Assembly: GCF_021390595.1 (NCBI RefSeq)
Contig: NZ_JAJEJR010000003.1
Span: 434,001 to 498,000 of the forward strand
Direction: 5' to 3'
Origin: Paraburkholderia sp. HP33-1
Lineage (GTDB): Bacteria; Pseudomonadota; Gammaproteobacteria; Burkholderiales; Burkholderiaceae
DNA: 64,000 nt
Notes under the pieces: generated by a model
What the model was told of the DNA's origin: nothing
What the model saw: only the letters and a program-made list of their open reading frames with translations
Database searches by the model: none
Position numbers and translations under genes: made by a program
Part shown: positions 26,043-34,675 of the stretch, in pieces
How positions within the stretch are numbered: the first letter of the stretch is position 1
How the letters are laid out: the number at the start of each line of letters is the position of its first letter

Positions 26043-27491
26043 TTAGAACGCGAACGAGAGATTCTCGCTGAAGAGTAGTGCACTCTTCGGATGTGCATAA
26101 AAAGGCCCTGCAGGAGCCGTCGTGTAGGAGAGGGTCGTAATCGCGAATATCCCTCTTCTGACAAGTGCTGCGTACGACGCTGTGACGGACTTCGTGTTCG
26201 TGGGGAGGCCGGACGTCATCATCGACAATACATTGTGCAGATCTTTACTGAAGGCAGCGTATCCGAATCCTAGGGAAGCCATATCGAACGGCCTGTTGGC
26301 AAATGGGCCCTTGTAGTAAAGGCTCAGTAGCACGTCCCGCGCAAACACATTGCGGTCCTGAGGCGAATAATCCAACTTCAGATCCATGAAGAGGCCCCGC
26401 ATCGGGTTCCCCAGTTGGGTCAGCTGCTGTGTCAGGCCCACATAGAACGCGTAGTTCCCGCTTACGTCTGCCTGGGTTGCGAAATGGGTATAGCGCGTCC
26501 AGTTGAAGATCGCACCGGCGCGCACCCACGTCGACCCCGTTGGTGACCCGTATCCAAACTCATCGATTACGAGCGGGCGAGTCCCACCTGGCGTGAGCCG
26601 GATCCCGTAGGGATTATTCTGGTGTTCAGCCATTGGCGTCGTACTCTGGCTTACGGCGAAGCTGTTATAGAACAATCGGTTTCCCGGGTAGCGGACCGTA
26701 ACTTCCCCCGAAAGCGAAGGCTCCTGCAAACTCAGGCCAACTTCGTAGGGGATGGTGCTAAGCGGCCCCTGGGCCGCGCCGAAGCCAATCGCCGCCAGCG
26801 ACAACCCATAAAAATTGAAGATGAGCGGAAGGAGGCCGTATCGCAGCTCTACCAACCCATCAGCGAGCGGCTGGCGAACTGCAATCGCGGAGACACTTGT
26901 CAAGTTCGGGAAGGCGGCCTGATACGTCGACCAGCCCCAATTTGCCGAAAACTGGAACTGCGAGCCCGGTGTGAATCCTATTCGATTCAGATCGTACGTT
27001 GTGTCAAGCTGAATAAACTGGGCCTGCCACGTCGGATTCTGACCGCCGTAGGTTTGTGGCTTTGCATTATGTCCCAGCAGATCGTATGTAAACGTCACCG
27101 AACTCTGAATACTAAAGCCGATGCCCCTTTCCGCCAGTGCCGGTCTTAACCCCCAGGCGTTCGGTTCGAAGGTGAGGCACGGTGGGGGGGCCATCCGGTA
27201 AGCATTGACCGTAGTGGCAAGCGCATCAAACCTGGAGCATCCCTCTGACCCCGACGCCATCCCCGGCGGGGGTGTCATTCCCGGCGGAGGCGTCATTCCC
27301 GACGGCGGCGCCATTCCGGGCGGAGGCGTCATTCCCGCGGGAGGGGTCGTCCCCGGCGTAGCCATGCCGGGCGCAGTTGGCACGTCGATTTGCGCCGTAT
27401 TGTTCTCCTGAGCGGATCCGGCGCGAGCAAAACAGAGCAGTATTAACGTCGGAATGACCTTCCGGGCGAGATTACGGCGAACCATCCTCAT
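26043..27491 (-). CDS. outer-membrane porin-like protein (OprB/carbohydrate-porin type) with a Pro-Gly-Met repeat
   Basis: From the ATG at 27491 the protein is 482 residues. A signal peptide (RKVIPTLILLCFARAGSAQE) is followed by a low-complexity spacer of repeated TPPPGMxP units (about residues 35-75), then a beta-rich barrel with alternating aromatic strands (SSVTFTYDLLG, FQFSANWGWSTYQAAFPN, RGIFAITTLSYTT) ending in LLFSENLSFAF with terminal Phe. The layout fits carbohydrate-selective or similar barrel porins that dimerise with an N-terminal periplasmic extension. It lies downstream of the BKACE operon on the same strand but 327 bases away. Substrate unknown. Confidence 0.75.
   Translation of the reverse strand: MRMVRRNLARKVIPTLILLCFARAGSAQENNTAQIDVPTAPGMATPGTTPPAGMTPPPGMAPPSGMTPPPGMTPPPGMASGSEGCSRFDALATTVNAYRMAPPPCLTFEPNAWGLRPALAERGIGFSIQSSVTFTYDLLGHNAKPQTYGGQNPTWQAQFIQLDTTYDLNRIGFTPGSQFQFSANWGWSTYQAAFPNLTSVSAIAVRQPLADGLVELRYGLLPLIFNFYGLSLAAIGFGAAQGPLSTIPYEVGLSLQEPSLSGEVTVRYPGNRLFYNSFAVSQSTTPMAEHQNNPYGIRLTPGGTRPLVIDEFGYGSPTGSTWVRAGAIFNWTRYTHFATQADVSGNYAFYVGLTQQLTQLGNPMRGLFMDLKLDYSPQDRNVFARDVLLSLYYKGPFANRPFDMASLGFGYAAFSKDLHNVLSMMTSGLPTNTKSVTASYAALVRRGIFAITTLSYTTAPAGPFYAHPKSALLFSENLSFAF
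27250..27370 (-). repeat. short tandem repeat encoding Pro-Pro-Gly-Met units
   Basis: Imperfect 15-18-base units of the form ggcggaggcgtcattccc repeat about six times within the porin-like gene and encode PPPGMxP/PPAGMxP. Such tracts can change length by slipped replication without breaking the frame when units are multiples of three. Confidence 0.75.
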
Positions 27492-27818
27492 CTTTCGTCT
27501 CCAGTATTTTATAAGTTGAGGCTTTCCGTCAAAGCGCATGAGCACTCAGCAGAAAGCTCGTCTTTGATGCACCTAACTTCGTCATGGCGACTACCGCATA
27601 CTTCTGGCTTTGTTACCGTACGTCTGTCATTCCTGCCACCTCGCCATGCGAAGGTGGTTCGCTGCAAAGCACTGTGACGACGACCACAGGGCTTGTTTTG
27701 AAGATGCGGCTTCCCGGAGGTCGCGAGTCCGACGTCGGCGCCTGACGGCTGCCGAGGCTGCGTTCAGCGTCGTGGACGTACGTTTCGCGACACACCGCAT
27801 GGGCCGAGCCATCGTTCG
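27492..27818. other. 327-base gap without a gene
   Basis: It presumably holds the promoter of the porin-like gene and the end of the BKACE operon. Two small frames on each strand look like chance. No clear terminator or operator was seen. Confidence 0.4.
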
Positions 27819-28760
27819 TTAAAACCGGACCCGGTCGCCGCCCTTGAGAGCGAGCATTGCGCGCGCTTCGGCGGGAGTGGCGATCTCAAAGCCCAGCTCT
27901 TCAAGAATGCGGCGGATCTTGAGCACCTGCGACGCACTGTCGGGCGCGAGCTGGCCGCGGCCCAACGTGAGGCAATCTTCGAGCCCGACGCGCACGTTGC
28001 CGCCCATCAGCGCGGCGTAGGTCAACACGGGCATCTGATGGCGTCCGGCGCCGAGCACCGACCAGTGATAGTCGTCGCCGAACAGACGGTCGGCGGTTTG
28101 ACGCATGTAGGCAACGTTGTCCAGATCGGGGCCGATACCGCCTAGGATGCCGAAGATGGACTGCACGAAAAACGGCGGCTTGATGAGCCCTGCGTCGACG
28201 AAGTGCGCGAGGTTGTAGAGATGGCCGATGTCATAGCACTCGAACTCGAAGCGCGTGCCGCAGCCTTCGCCGAGGTGGGCCAGAATGCGTCCGATATCTC
28301 GGAAGGTGTTGCGGAAGATGATGTCCTCGGTACCTTCGACGTAGGCCTTTTCCCAGTCATACTTCCACTCGTTGATTTTTGAAGCTACCGGGTGAATCGA
28401 GAAATTCATCGAGCCCATATTCAGCGATGCCATCTCGGGCTCGAAGCGCAGCGGTGGTGCGAGGCGCTCGTCGAGCGTCATCTTGGTCGAGCCGCCGGAG
28501 GTGATGTTGATCACCGCGTCGGTCTCCGCCTTGATGACCGGAAGGAACTCGCCGAACACCGAGGGGTCGGCGCTCGGCCGGCCGTCGCGCGGGTCGCGTG
28601 CATGCATGTGCAGAATCGCGGCACCGGCCCTCGCGGCGTCGATCGCGTGACGGGCAATGTCGGCCGGCGTCAGCGGGAGGTATGGGCTCATCGACGGTGT
28701 GTGGATCGCCCCCGTCACGGCGCAGGTGATGATCACCTTGTGCGGCTTTCTTGCCATCAT
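27819..28760 (-). CDS. beta-keto acid cleavage enzyme (BKACE, DUF849)
   Basis: TIM-barrel enzyme of 313 residues. The family condenses a beta-keto acid with acetyl-CoA to give acetoacetate and a new CoA thioester (first shown for 3-keto-5-aminohexanoate, later for many substrates including dehydrocarnitine). The metal site HMHARDPRDGRPS is near residues 51-63; the second part has FECYDIGHLYNL and VRVGLEDCLTLGRGQLAP. It starts 8 bases after the dehydrogenase gene with ribosome site aaaggaacc; ATGs at 28760 and 28757 are both possible. The upstream dehydrogenase would supply its beta-keto acid. The actual substrate is unknown. Confidence 0.9.
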   Translation of the reverse strand: MMARKPHKVIITCAVTGAIHTPSMSPYLPLTPADIARHAIDAARAGAAILHMHARDPRDGRPSADPSVFGEFLPVIKAETDAVINITSGGSTKMTLDERLAPPLRFEPEMASLNMGSMNFSIHPVASKINEWKYDWEKAYVEGTEDIIFRNTFRDIGRILAHLGEGCGTRFEFECYDIGHLYNLAHFVDAGLIKPPFFVQSIFGILGGIGPDLDNVAYMRQTADRLFGDDYHWSVLGAGRHQMPVLTYAALMGGNVRVGLEDCLTLGRGQLAPDSASQVLKIRRILEELGFEIATPAEARAMLALKGGDRVRF

Positions 28761-28768
28761 GGTTCCTT

Positions 28769-29683
28769 TCAGCGGCCCTCAGCCGCGTTCATTGCCTTCA
28801 GGTGCGCAAGCACCCTCGCGCGAAGTACCTGCTGTTCTTCGATGGTCCACCGCATGAAGCCTTCGCCGGACTTGAAGCCCAGGCGCCCGGCCTCTACGAG
28901 TTTCTCGAGGTAGGGCGCCGGACCGGGCGTGGCGTCGATTGCCGGCAGTACGGTGCGGTGGATCGCCAGCGTGAGGTCGGTGCCGACAAGGTCGGCGTTT
29001 TCGAGCGGCCCCAGCACCGGCAACCTGCGGCCGAAGCTGGCCTTGACGACTGTGTCCACCGTCCGCGCGTCGCACACGCCTTCAGCGACCAGCGCGATAG
29101 CCTCGCGCCATAGCGCATGCTGCAGGCGATTGCCAATGAAACCCGGCACGTCCTTCTCGACCATCGCAGGCGTCTTGCCAACCGCGGCCAACAGGTCGGC
29201 CATGCGATGCGCCACAGCTGCCTCAGTCTGCGGTGTCTTGATCACCTCGACGAGCGGCACCAGGTACGGGGGATTCCACCAATGCGTGCCGAGTGCGCGC
29301 TGACCGGTGCGCAGGCCGCGCATGATCTCGGTGATCGGAATTACCGAAGTGTTGCTGGCTAGCGTGGCATGCGCGGGCGCGAGTTCCTCCAGTTGCCCGA
29401 AGAGCCTGCGCTTCCACTCGAGGTCTTCCGGACCGGCCTCGAACACGATGTCTGCGTTGGCCACGGCCTCGCCGAGGTCGTCGAAGCTATGCACGCGCGA
29501 GGTTGCCCAGATATCCTGGCCAAGGTCGGCCAGATTGCGGCCGATACGTTCGCGAAGACTTCTGAGCGCCTCATGGTTGACGTCGAACACGCGAACTTCG
29601 TGTCCGGCGAGCGCGAACACCTGCGCGATTCCATGGCCCATCAGACCCGCGCCGACTACGGCAATGCATTCGTGATTTGCCAT
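28769..29683 (-). CDS. 3-hydroxyacyl-CoA dehydrogenase-family enzyme (hydroxy acid dehydrogenase)
   Basis: From the ATG at 29683 the protein is 304 residues. The Rossmann motif VVGAGLMGHGIA is at about 8-19, the catalytic His is in GTHWWNPP and the C-terminal dimer domain has KDVPGFIGNRLQHALWREAI and GEGFMRW. The WWNPPYLVPLVEVI form is typical of relatives that act on free 3-hydroxy acids (L-carnitine or L-gulonate dehydrogenase-like) as well as acyl-CoAs. Coupling to BKACE suggests it oxidises a 3-hydroxy acid to the beta-keto acid that BKACE cleaves. Confidence 0.85.
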   Translation of the reverse strand: MANHECIAVVGAGLMGHGIAQVFALAGHEVRVFDVNHEALRSLRERIGRNLADLGQDIWATSRVHSFDDLGEAVANADIVFEAGPEDLEWKRRLFGQLEELAPAHATLASNTSVIPITEIMRGLRTGQRALGTHWWNPPYLVPLVEVIKTPQTEAAVAHRMADLLAAVGKTPAMVEKDVPGFIGNRLQHALWREAIALVAEGVCDARTVDTVVKASFGRRLPVLGPLENADLVGTDLTLAIHRTVLPAIDATPGPAPYLEKLVEAGRLGFKSGEGFMRWTIEEQQVLRARVLAHLKAMNAAEGR

Positions 29684-29688
29684 CGTCG

Positions 29689-30498
29689 TCAACCCGCGGT
29701 GTAGCCGCCGTCGGCATACACAGTGTGGCCCGTGTGGAAGTCCGAGGCCTTCGAGCACAGGAACAGCAGGGGCCCGGCAAGGTCTTCCGGTTCACCCAGG
29801 CGGCCTAGCGGCACACGCGACAGGAACCCGGCTCGCACTGCGTTGGCCTTCTCGTTGTCTTCGAACATCCAGGCCGTGAGCGGGCTGCGAAACACGGTGG
29901 GGGCGATTGCGTTGACGGTGATGCCGTGCTTGCCCCATTCGCAGCCGAGTGCACGCGTCAGACCATCGGTGGCGGCTTTCGAGGCACAGTAGGCCGAGTA
30001 GCCAGCCGGGTGGCCCAACTTGCCTCGAGCCGACGACACCAGTACCACCTTGGCCAGCGTGCCTCGCGATATCACGCGCTGCCCGAAGGCGCGGCACAGG
30101 AGCCAGGCGCTGGTGACGTTGCCATCCATCACTTTTTCAAAGCGTTCTAGCGACTGCTCGACGATCGGTGCTGGATCGTTGAGGCCGGAACCGACGACAA
30201 GAATGTCGAGAGCACCGAAGCGCGCAATTGCCGCGTCCATGATGGCGTCGCAATCAGATTCCGTGCCGGGACGGCGCTGCACGGTCTCGACCTCGGCGCC
30301 GAGGTCGGCGCACTGTGCCGCCGTCTCTTGCAGTGCTTTCCCGTTGCCCGCTGTCAACACGAGCCGCGCGCCTGCGCCTGCCAGTACCGCAGCGGCCAGT
30401 GATCCGAATGAGCCGGAAGCGCCGGTGACAACGGCTACCTTGCCGCGAATGTCGAACAGCGAGCCGGGGTTGCGCAACCAGTCCGCGTGTGACGTCAT
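29689..30498 (-). CDS. short-chain dehydrogenase/reductase
   Basis: Classical SDR of 269 residues: TGASGSFG cofactor motif, catalytic Ser in VVLVSSARGKLG, YxxxK in AYCASKAATDGL, and PLGRLGEPEDLAGPLLFLCS near the end. It overlaps the cupin gene by ATGA and ends 5 bases before the dehydrogenase start, so it is mid-operon. NNAG is replaced by GSGLND, slightly unusual. Likely a dehydrogenase for a hydroxyl group of the pathway intermediate; substrate unknown. Confidence 0.87.
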   Translation of the reverse strand: MTSHADWLRNPGSLFDIRGKVAVVTGASGSFGSLAAAVLAGAGARLVLTAGNGKALQETAAQCADLGAEVETVQRRPGTESDCDAIMDAAIARFGALDILVVGSGLNDPAPIVEQSLERFEKVMDGNVTSAWLLCRAFGQRVISRGTLAKVVLVSSARGKLGHPAGYSAYCASKAATDGLTRALGCEWGKHGITVNAIAPTVFRSPLTAWMFEDNEKANAVRAGFLSRVPLGRLGEPEDLAGPLLFLCSKASDFHTGHTVYADGGYTAG

Positions 30499-30842
30499 GG
30501 CTTGTTCTCCAGGTAGGGCATCACGACCAGCATCGTCGCTATCTCGTTGCCGTGATTTTTCACGCTGCGCATTTCATTGCCGGGGATGCAACAGCTGTCC
30601 ATCGGCGAAAGCACTACCGATTCGCCGCCAGCCTCGACCGTGAGCTCTCCGGCCAGCAGCACGTAGACCTTCTCCAGCGGAGAACTGTCGGGCCCGGCGC
30701 CGCCGCCAGGCAGGAAATGCGACAGGCCGACCCAGAACTTTTCCGGACCGCCGGACGCAAATCCCTGAAGCCGCAGGGAACGCATGTCAAAGTGGTTCGG
30801 GGCTTCGTAGGGAGGCGCTTCGTCGAAGCGGACGACTTTCAT
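30495..30842 (-). CDS. small cupin-domain protein
   Basis: Single-domain cupin of 115 residues with GLSHFLPGGGAGPDSSPLEK, GELTVEAGGESVVLSPMDSC and the closing GNEMRSVKNHG. The usual metal-binding pattern GX5HXHX3,4E is weak here: the first-motif histidines appear replaced by Asp/Ser, so a catalytic metal may be absent. It ends in overlap with the SDR. It could be a sensor, isomerase or accessory protein of the pathway. Confidence 0.8.
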   Translation of the reverse strand: MKVVRFDEAPPYEAPNHFDMRSLRLQGFASGGPEKFWVGLSHFLPGGGAGPDSSPLEKVYVLLAGELTVEAGGESVVLSPMDSCCIPGNEMRSVKNHGNEIATMLVVMPYLENKP

Positions 30843-30853
30843 TTCGTACCCCC

Positions 30854-31645
30854 TCAGCCTTGGCCGTTCTCGAAACGATATGTGCCCTTGGGGTCGACGA
30901 TCGCCACCAGACGAACGATGCAGCCGTCGCCCTTGGTCCAGCGCCACGGGAAGGCGGCAAAGGTCACGCGCTTGCCGGTGACCTTGTCCAGTTCGCCGCC
31001 GATGTTCTCGATGCCGCAGATGCCGTGCTTGAGGATCGCCTGATGGCACGGTTCCCATTCGGGGAAGTCTTCGATCACCTTGCGACCGGTGACGCGTTCG
31101 TACTCCCGGTTCACATCGGGCAGCAGTCCATTCGGCCAGCCCGGGCCGTGCGGGCCGATCGCCGTGCCCAACGGGTGGTCGAGCGCCTGCGTGTCCGTGC
31201 CGATCATCTTCACCTTCTTCTTCGCGAACCACTCGCCAGCGTCCTTGTAAAAGCCCGGCGAATACGCGTAGTACATGCGGTTGTCGCCGTAGTGGTGGTG
31301 CCAACCGGTGTTGACGATGACGATGTCACCCTCGCGGATCTGCGGCGTGGCCTTCTCCAAGTCCTCGGCCGTGATCACTTCCCACTTCTGCTTCGGGATC
31401 GAGACCACCACGCCTGTGCCGAAGAAGTGCGGCAGCGGCACCTCGTCCATGAAGGGCGTGCCTTCGACGACATGTGCCGGCGCATCGATGTGCGTGCCCG
31501 AGTGCATCACCGTCGTGATGCGTTGTGTGAGGACGCCTGACTTGGCCATCGAATGCAGGCGTTCGATTTTTACGTCCTCGAAGTACGGCCAGCACGGCTG
31601 ACCCAAGCCCCACGGGTGACTGAGGTCATAGAACTCAAGCCCCAT
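30854..31645 (-). CDS. cyclase-family metal-dependent hydrolase (kynurenine formamidase/isatin hydrolase fold)
   Basis: From the ATG at 31645 the protein is 263 residues; a longer frame to 31792 gives an unconserved extension. The signature HSGTHIDAPAH places H48, H52, D54 and H58 as Mn/Zn ligands of the PF04199 family, which hydrolyses amide, lactone or imide bonds. Other landmarks are LEFYDLSHPWG, GDIVIVNTGWHHHY and GTDTQALDHPLG. It is the first gene of the leftward operon and may open a ring or formamide before the BKACE step. Confidence 0.88.
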   Translation of the reverse strand: MGLEFYDLSHPWGLGQPCWPYFEDVKIERLHSMAKSGVLTQRITTVMHSGTHIDAPAHVVEGTPFMDEVPLPHFFGTGVVVSIPKQKWEVITAEDLEKATPQIREGDIVIVNTGWHHHYGDNRMYYAYSPGFYKDAGEWFAKKKVKMIGTDTQALDHPLGTAIGPHGPGWPNGLLPDVNREYERVTGRKVIEDFPEWEPCHQAILKHGICGIENIGGELDKVTGKRVTFAAFPWRWTKGDGCIVRLVAIVDPKGTYRFENGQG

Positions 31646-31789
31646 GTCGTTGTTGAGATTTTCCTGAAATTCGACGCCGCGAATCGTGATCGTCACCTTT
31701 AGCCTCGCATCCGTATTGGTGTCTCGAAAAGGGAAAGCAGGCCGCTCTCCCAGCTGGTGTTTCAGCCCGTCTTGTACTACATTGCGGAT
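31646..31789. promoter_or_regulatory. leader and promoter region of the leftward operon
   Basis: Apparent untranslated DNA between the cyclase ATG and the operator-like repeats. A frame continues through it from 31792, so a longer N-terminus cannot be excluded. No clear -10/-35 pair could be chosen. Confidence 0.35.
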
Positions 31790-31857
31790 CAACTGTATTG
31801 CATTACGGGCGGAGTCGGGTATTATGGTGTACCCCTATACGATACAGTTGTACCGTA
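31790..31857. promoter_or_regulatory. operator-like inverted repeats between divergent operons
   Basis: CAACTGTAT (31790-31798) recurs in inverted orientation as ATACAGTTG (31842-31850), 43 bases apart. The second copy sits in a near-perfect 20-base palindrome at 31838-31857 (TACGATAC...GTACCGTA, 16 of 20 symmetric). This AT-rich island between two divergent catabolic operons is the likely shared operator. No regulator gene lies within either operon. Confidence 0.5.
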
Positions 31858-32187
31858 GACTATAGTGGCTACACCAACTCGCGCAGCAGCGGCCGTAGGT
31901 TTCAGCTGAAGAACGAGGCGGTCAAAGGCCACCGTGGAAGCGGCGCCTTTCGTGTGGAAGGGTGGTCGCTGGGATGGGCCGCAAGATGTGAAGGCCGCGG
32001 CCGATCGGTAGTGGTGTGACCAGAGCAGTCAAGCCTCTCGGCCAGAACCGTGGGGCCAACCGGAGAACAGTCGTGAGCGTATTGGCGCATCGCCTGATTG
32101 AGTTGTCGCTACTACCCCGTGGCGCGCTGGTCGAGCATCTGATGCTGATGGTGGCCAGAGTGCTGATTGCAGGAGATGCGTTGAGCG
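31858..32187. other. 330-base stretch without a recognised gene
   Basis: Two frames (31798-32019 and 32016-32213, plus strand) are open but match nothing I know. The second has a partly protein-like segment (LVEHLMLMVARVLIAGDALS) and may be a remnant, for example of a lost regulator or transposase. It is otherwise GC-rich and featureless. Confidence 0.35.
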
Positions 32188-32319
32188 ATGCAGATCGACA
32201 TCCCGGCTTGTAAAGACCAGTGGCGCAACAAGGACTTTGAAGCGATCACGCGGTCAGTGCCCCGGAACAATTTTTATGATCTGCCAACGATTCTTGATTC
32301 GTCGTGGCAACAACGCTAA
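32188..32319 (+). CDS. possible 43-residue leader ORF
   Basis: ATG at 32188 with ggag 12 bases upstream; the frame (MQIDIPACKDQWRNKDF...) closes 9 bases before the ligase start. It could be a translated leader or the tail of a lost gene. No known match. Confidence 0.3.
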   Translation: MQIDIPACKDQWRNKDFEAITRSVPRNNFYDLPTILDSSWQQR

Positions 32320-32328
32320 GGAAATAAA

Positions 32329-33879
32329 GTGCGAGTGATAGGCGATTTGTCGCGTCTAGCGGCACGGCGATACCCATCTAAAGTGGCCCTGACAATGGGC
32401 GACAGGCATCTTACATACGCGGAACTGGATGGCCTTTCGAATCAGCTCGCACGCGCGTTGATCCTCAAAGGCGTGCAGCCGGGTGACAGGGTCGGGCTTC
32501 TTGCGCAGAACCGTCTCGACTACGGCGTAATCACCCAGGCAGTGGCCAAATGCGGTGCGGTTCTCGTGCCCATCAATTTCCGCCTTGTTGCGGCTGAAAT
32601 CAGGTTCGTGCTGGAGAACTGCGGAACCAAGGTGCTGTTCTTCGAAGATGAATATTCGGCGACTGTCTCCGATGCATTGACCGGCCTCGCGTCACAGCCC
32701 GAGCTGATACTCCTCGGCGATGAGAGCGATTCGTCTCGCTCGAGATCGCCAAACCATTACGATCTGCTGGGCAATCAATCCGCCGAGGCCCTGGAAATCG
32801 AGGTCGATCCCAACAGTGTGTCGACGATCATGTATACCAGCGGAACGACGGGAGTTCCCAAGGGTGTCATGTACTCGCATGCCGGGTATTTCCGGCTGTT
32901 CATCTCCAACATCGTCGAACTTGATATCAAGAGGGAAGACGTTCTGCATCTGGCGATGCCGCTGTTTCACAACGCGGGGCTGAACGGCGCGCTGAATTCA
33001 ATGATGATGATCGGTGCCAGCGGCGTGGTTCACCGGGGATCCTTCGACCCCGAGACGATCCTGGGGCAGATCCAGCGGCATCGGATTACTGCTGCCCACA
33101 CGGTGCCGACGATGCTCGCCATGCTTTGCAATTACGATGGGTTCGATCGGTTCGACGTATCAAGTTTGAAAAAGATTTACTACGGCGGAATGCCAATCGA
33201 GGTGAGCCTTCTGCGTCGCGCAGAAGCGAAATTCTCCGCCAGCTTCTATCAGGTCTACGGGGCTACTGAATGCGGGACGGTCACGGTGCTCCTGCCGGAA
33301 GACCATTCCCGCTACTCGCAGACAACGGGGCGTGAAGCCTTCAACGCTGAAAGCCGCATCGTCGATGAAAACATGCGGGACGTCGCTTTGGGTGAGGTAG
33401 GTGAAGTCATCGTCCGTGCAAGCGATAACGGCATGCTGGGGTACTGGAACAACCCAAAGGCAACCTCCGATCTGATCCGGGACGGTTGGATTTATACCGG
33501 AGACCTCGCACGGGTAGAAGAGGACTCGCTGCTGACGATCGTGGGCAGACGCAAGGAGCTGATCATCAGCGGTTCAGAATGCATTTATCCGCGCGAAGTG
33601 GAGTCGGTGCTTTCGCAGCATCCGGCCATCCATGAAGTGGCAGTGTTTGGCATTCCGGACGATGTCTACGGCGAGAAAGTTTGTGCGGCCATGTCTTTGC
33701 GCAACGGGGCGACAGTTACCGAAGTCGAGCTTGAACAGTTCTGCGTCGCGAACATGGCCCGTTACAAGCGACCTCGCGTCTTCGAGTTTCACAATGAGTT
33801 GCCGAAGAACTCTTCGGGAAAGATCGCGAAGATCCAGTTGCGAGCGGTGCACTGGGCATCGCGCGAGCGGAAGTTGTGA
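32329..33879 (+). CDS. AMP-forming acyl-CoA synthetase
   Basis: Adenylating enzyme of 516 residues, start GTG preceded by aaggaaa. Motifs in order: YTSGTTGVPKGVMYSH (P-loop, about 170), YGATECGT (about 312), GDLARVEEDSLLTIVGRRKE and C-terminal PKNSSGKIAK with the catalytic Lys. It activates a carboxylic acid to its CoA thioester and is the first gene of the rightward operon, so it defines the entry step. Motifs do not distinguish a feruloyl-CoA synthetase-like from a fatty-acyl or cyclic-acid ligase. Confidence 0.92.
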   Translation: MRVIGDLSRLAARRYPSKVALTMGDRHLTYAELDGLSNQLARALILKGVQPGDRVGLLAQNRLDYGVITQAVAKCGAVLVPINFRLVAAEIRFVLENCGTKVLFFEDEYSATVSDALTGLASQPELILLGDESDSSRSRSPNHYDLLGNQSAEALEIEVDPNSVSTIMYTSGTTGVPKGVMYSHAGYFRLFISNIVELDIKREDVLHLAMPLFHNAGLNGALNSMMMIGASGVVHRGSFDPETILGQIQRHRITAAHTVPTMLAMLCNYDGFDRFDVSSLKKIYYGGMPIEVSLLRRAEAKFSASFYQVYGATECGTVTVLLPEDHSRYSQTTGREAFNAESRIVDENMRDVALGEVGEVIVRASDNGMLGYWNNPKATSDLIRDGWIYTGDLARVEEDSLLTIVGRRKELIISGSECIYPREVESVLSQHPAIHEVAVFGIPDDVYGEKVCAAMSLRNGATVTEVELEQFCVANMARYKRPRVFEFHNELPKNSSGKIAKIQLRAVHWASRERKL

Positions 33880-33926
33880 GCCGTTGCGCCCGGAACATTG
33901 AACAGGTGACTCGCGAGGAGAGAAGA

Positions 33927-34673
33927 ATGTCTTTTAGTCTTGAGAATAAAGTGGCTCTGGTTACCGGGGCCGGTGGACCGCTGGGCCGTGGCATTGCCAT
34001 CGCATTGGCAAAGGCCGGAGCTAACGTTCTGGTCAATGACATTGATGCGCAGCTGGCTGCGCAAACCGTTGAACTGGTGCGTCATGTGGGCGCAAAGGCA
34101 ATGGCGAACTTCGCGGATATCACGGACTCACGGCAAGTCAATAGCATGATCTCGGAGGCCGCGGACCAGCTCGGAGGTGTGGACATTCTTGTCAACAATG
34201 CCGGTGGGATCGGTGATGGACTGATACAGAACCTCAGCGACGAGGCCTGGGAAGCCGCGCTGAAGTTGAACATGACCGGGACGTTCAACTGTACGCGTGC
34301 CGTAGTTTCCCGAATGATCGAACACGGGTACGGCCGCATCATCAACATCTCTTCGATGTCTTATCGAGGAAACATCGGACAGGTCAATTACTGTGCGGCC
34401 AAGGCTGGTGTGGTGGGGATGACTCAGGCATTGGGGCTGGAGCTGGCCACCAATGGAATTACGGTGAACTGTATTGCACCGGGCCTGATCAAGACGCCCA
34501 AGACGGAAAGCTTCGAGGCTGAGATGCGAGACCGGATCCTTAAGCGTATCCCGATGCGAAGCATGGGGGAGCCGGAGGATGTGGCGGCTGCTGTCGTATT
34601 TTTCGCATCTGACGAAGCTCGATACATCACGCGCCAGATATTGCATGTAAGTGGCGGCAGCGAGGGCATGTAA
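33927..34673 (+). CDS. short-chain dehydrogenase/reductase (FabG-like)
   Basis: From the ATG at 33927 (ribosome site gaggagagaa) the protein is 248 residues: TGAGGPLGRG cofactor motif, NNAGG, catalytic Ser in IINISSMSYRG, NYCAAKAG with YxxxK read as Y-C-A-A-K, and VSGGSEGM at the end. It is expected to act on a hydroxyacyl-CoA or ring hydroxyl. It is 2 bases from the DUF35 gene, so the two are translationally linked. Confidence 0.9.
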   Translation: MSFSLENKVALVTGAGGPLGRGIAIALAKAGANVLVNDIDAQLAAQTVELVRHVGAKAMANFADITDSRQVNSMISEAADQLGGVDILVNNAGGIGDGLIQNLSDEAWEAALKLNMTGTFNCTRAVVSRMIEHGYGRIINISSMSYRGNIGQVNYCAAKAGVVGMTQALGLELATNGITVNCIAPGLIKTPKTESFEAEMRDRILKRIPMRSMGEPEDVAAAVVFFASDEARYITRQILHVSGGSEGM

Positions 34674-34675
34674 CC

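Noticed and set aside
27819..29683. Reading the BKACE and dehydrogenase pair as a carnitine degradation operon
   Set aside because: No betainyl-CoA thioesterase fusion, no carnitine transporter and unrelated neighbours (cyclase hydrolase, cupin); the evidence does not reach carnitine.
32016..32213. A 65-residue frame with a partly protein-like segment
   Set aside because: No family could be named and no ribosome site; it may be a remnant of an unknown gene.
32329..33879. Naming the ligase feruloyl-CoA synthetase
   Set aside because: No enoyl-CoA hydratase/aldolase of the Ech type is adjacent, and the core motifs do not specify the acid.
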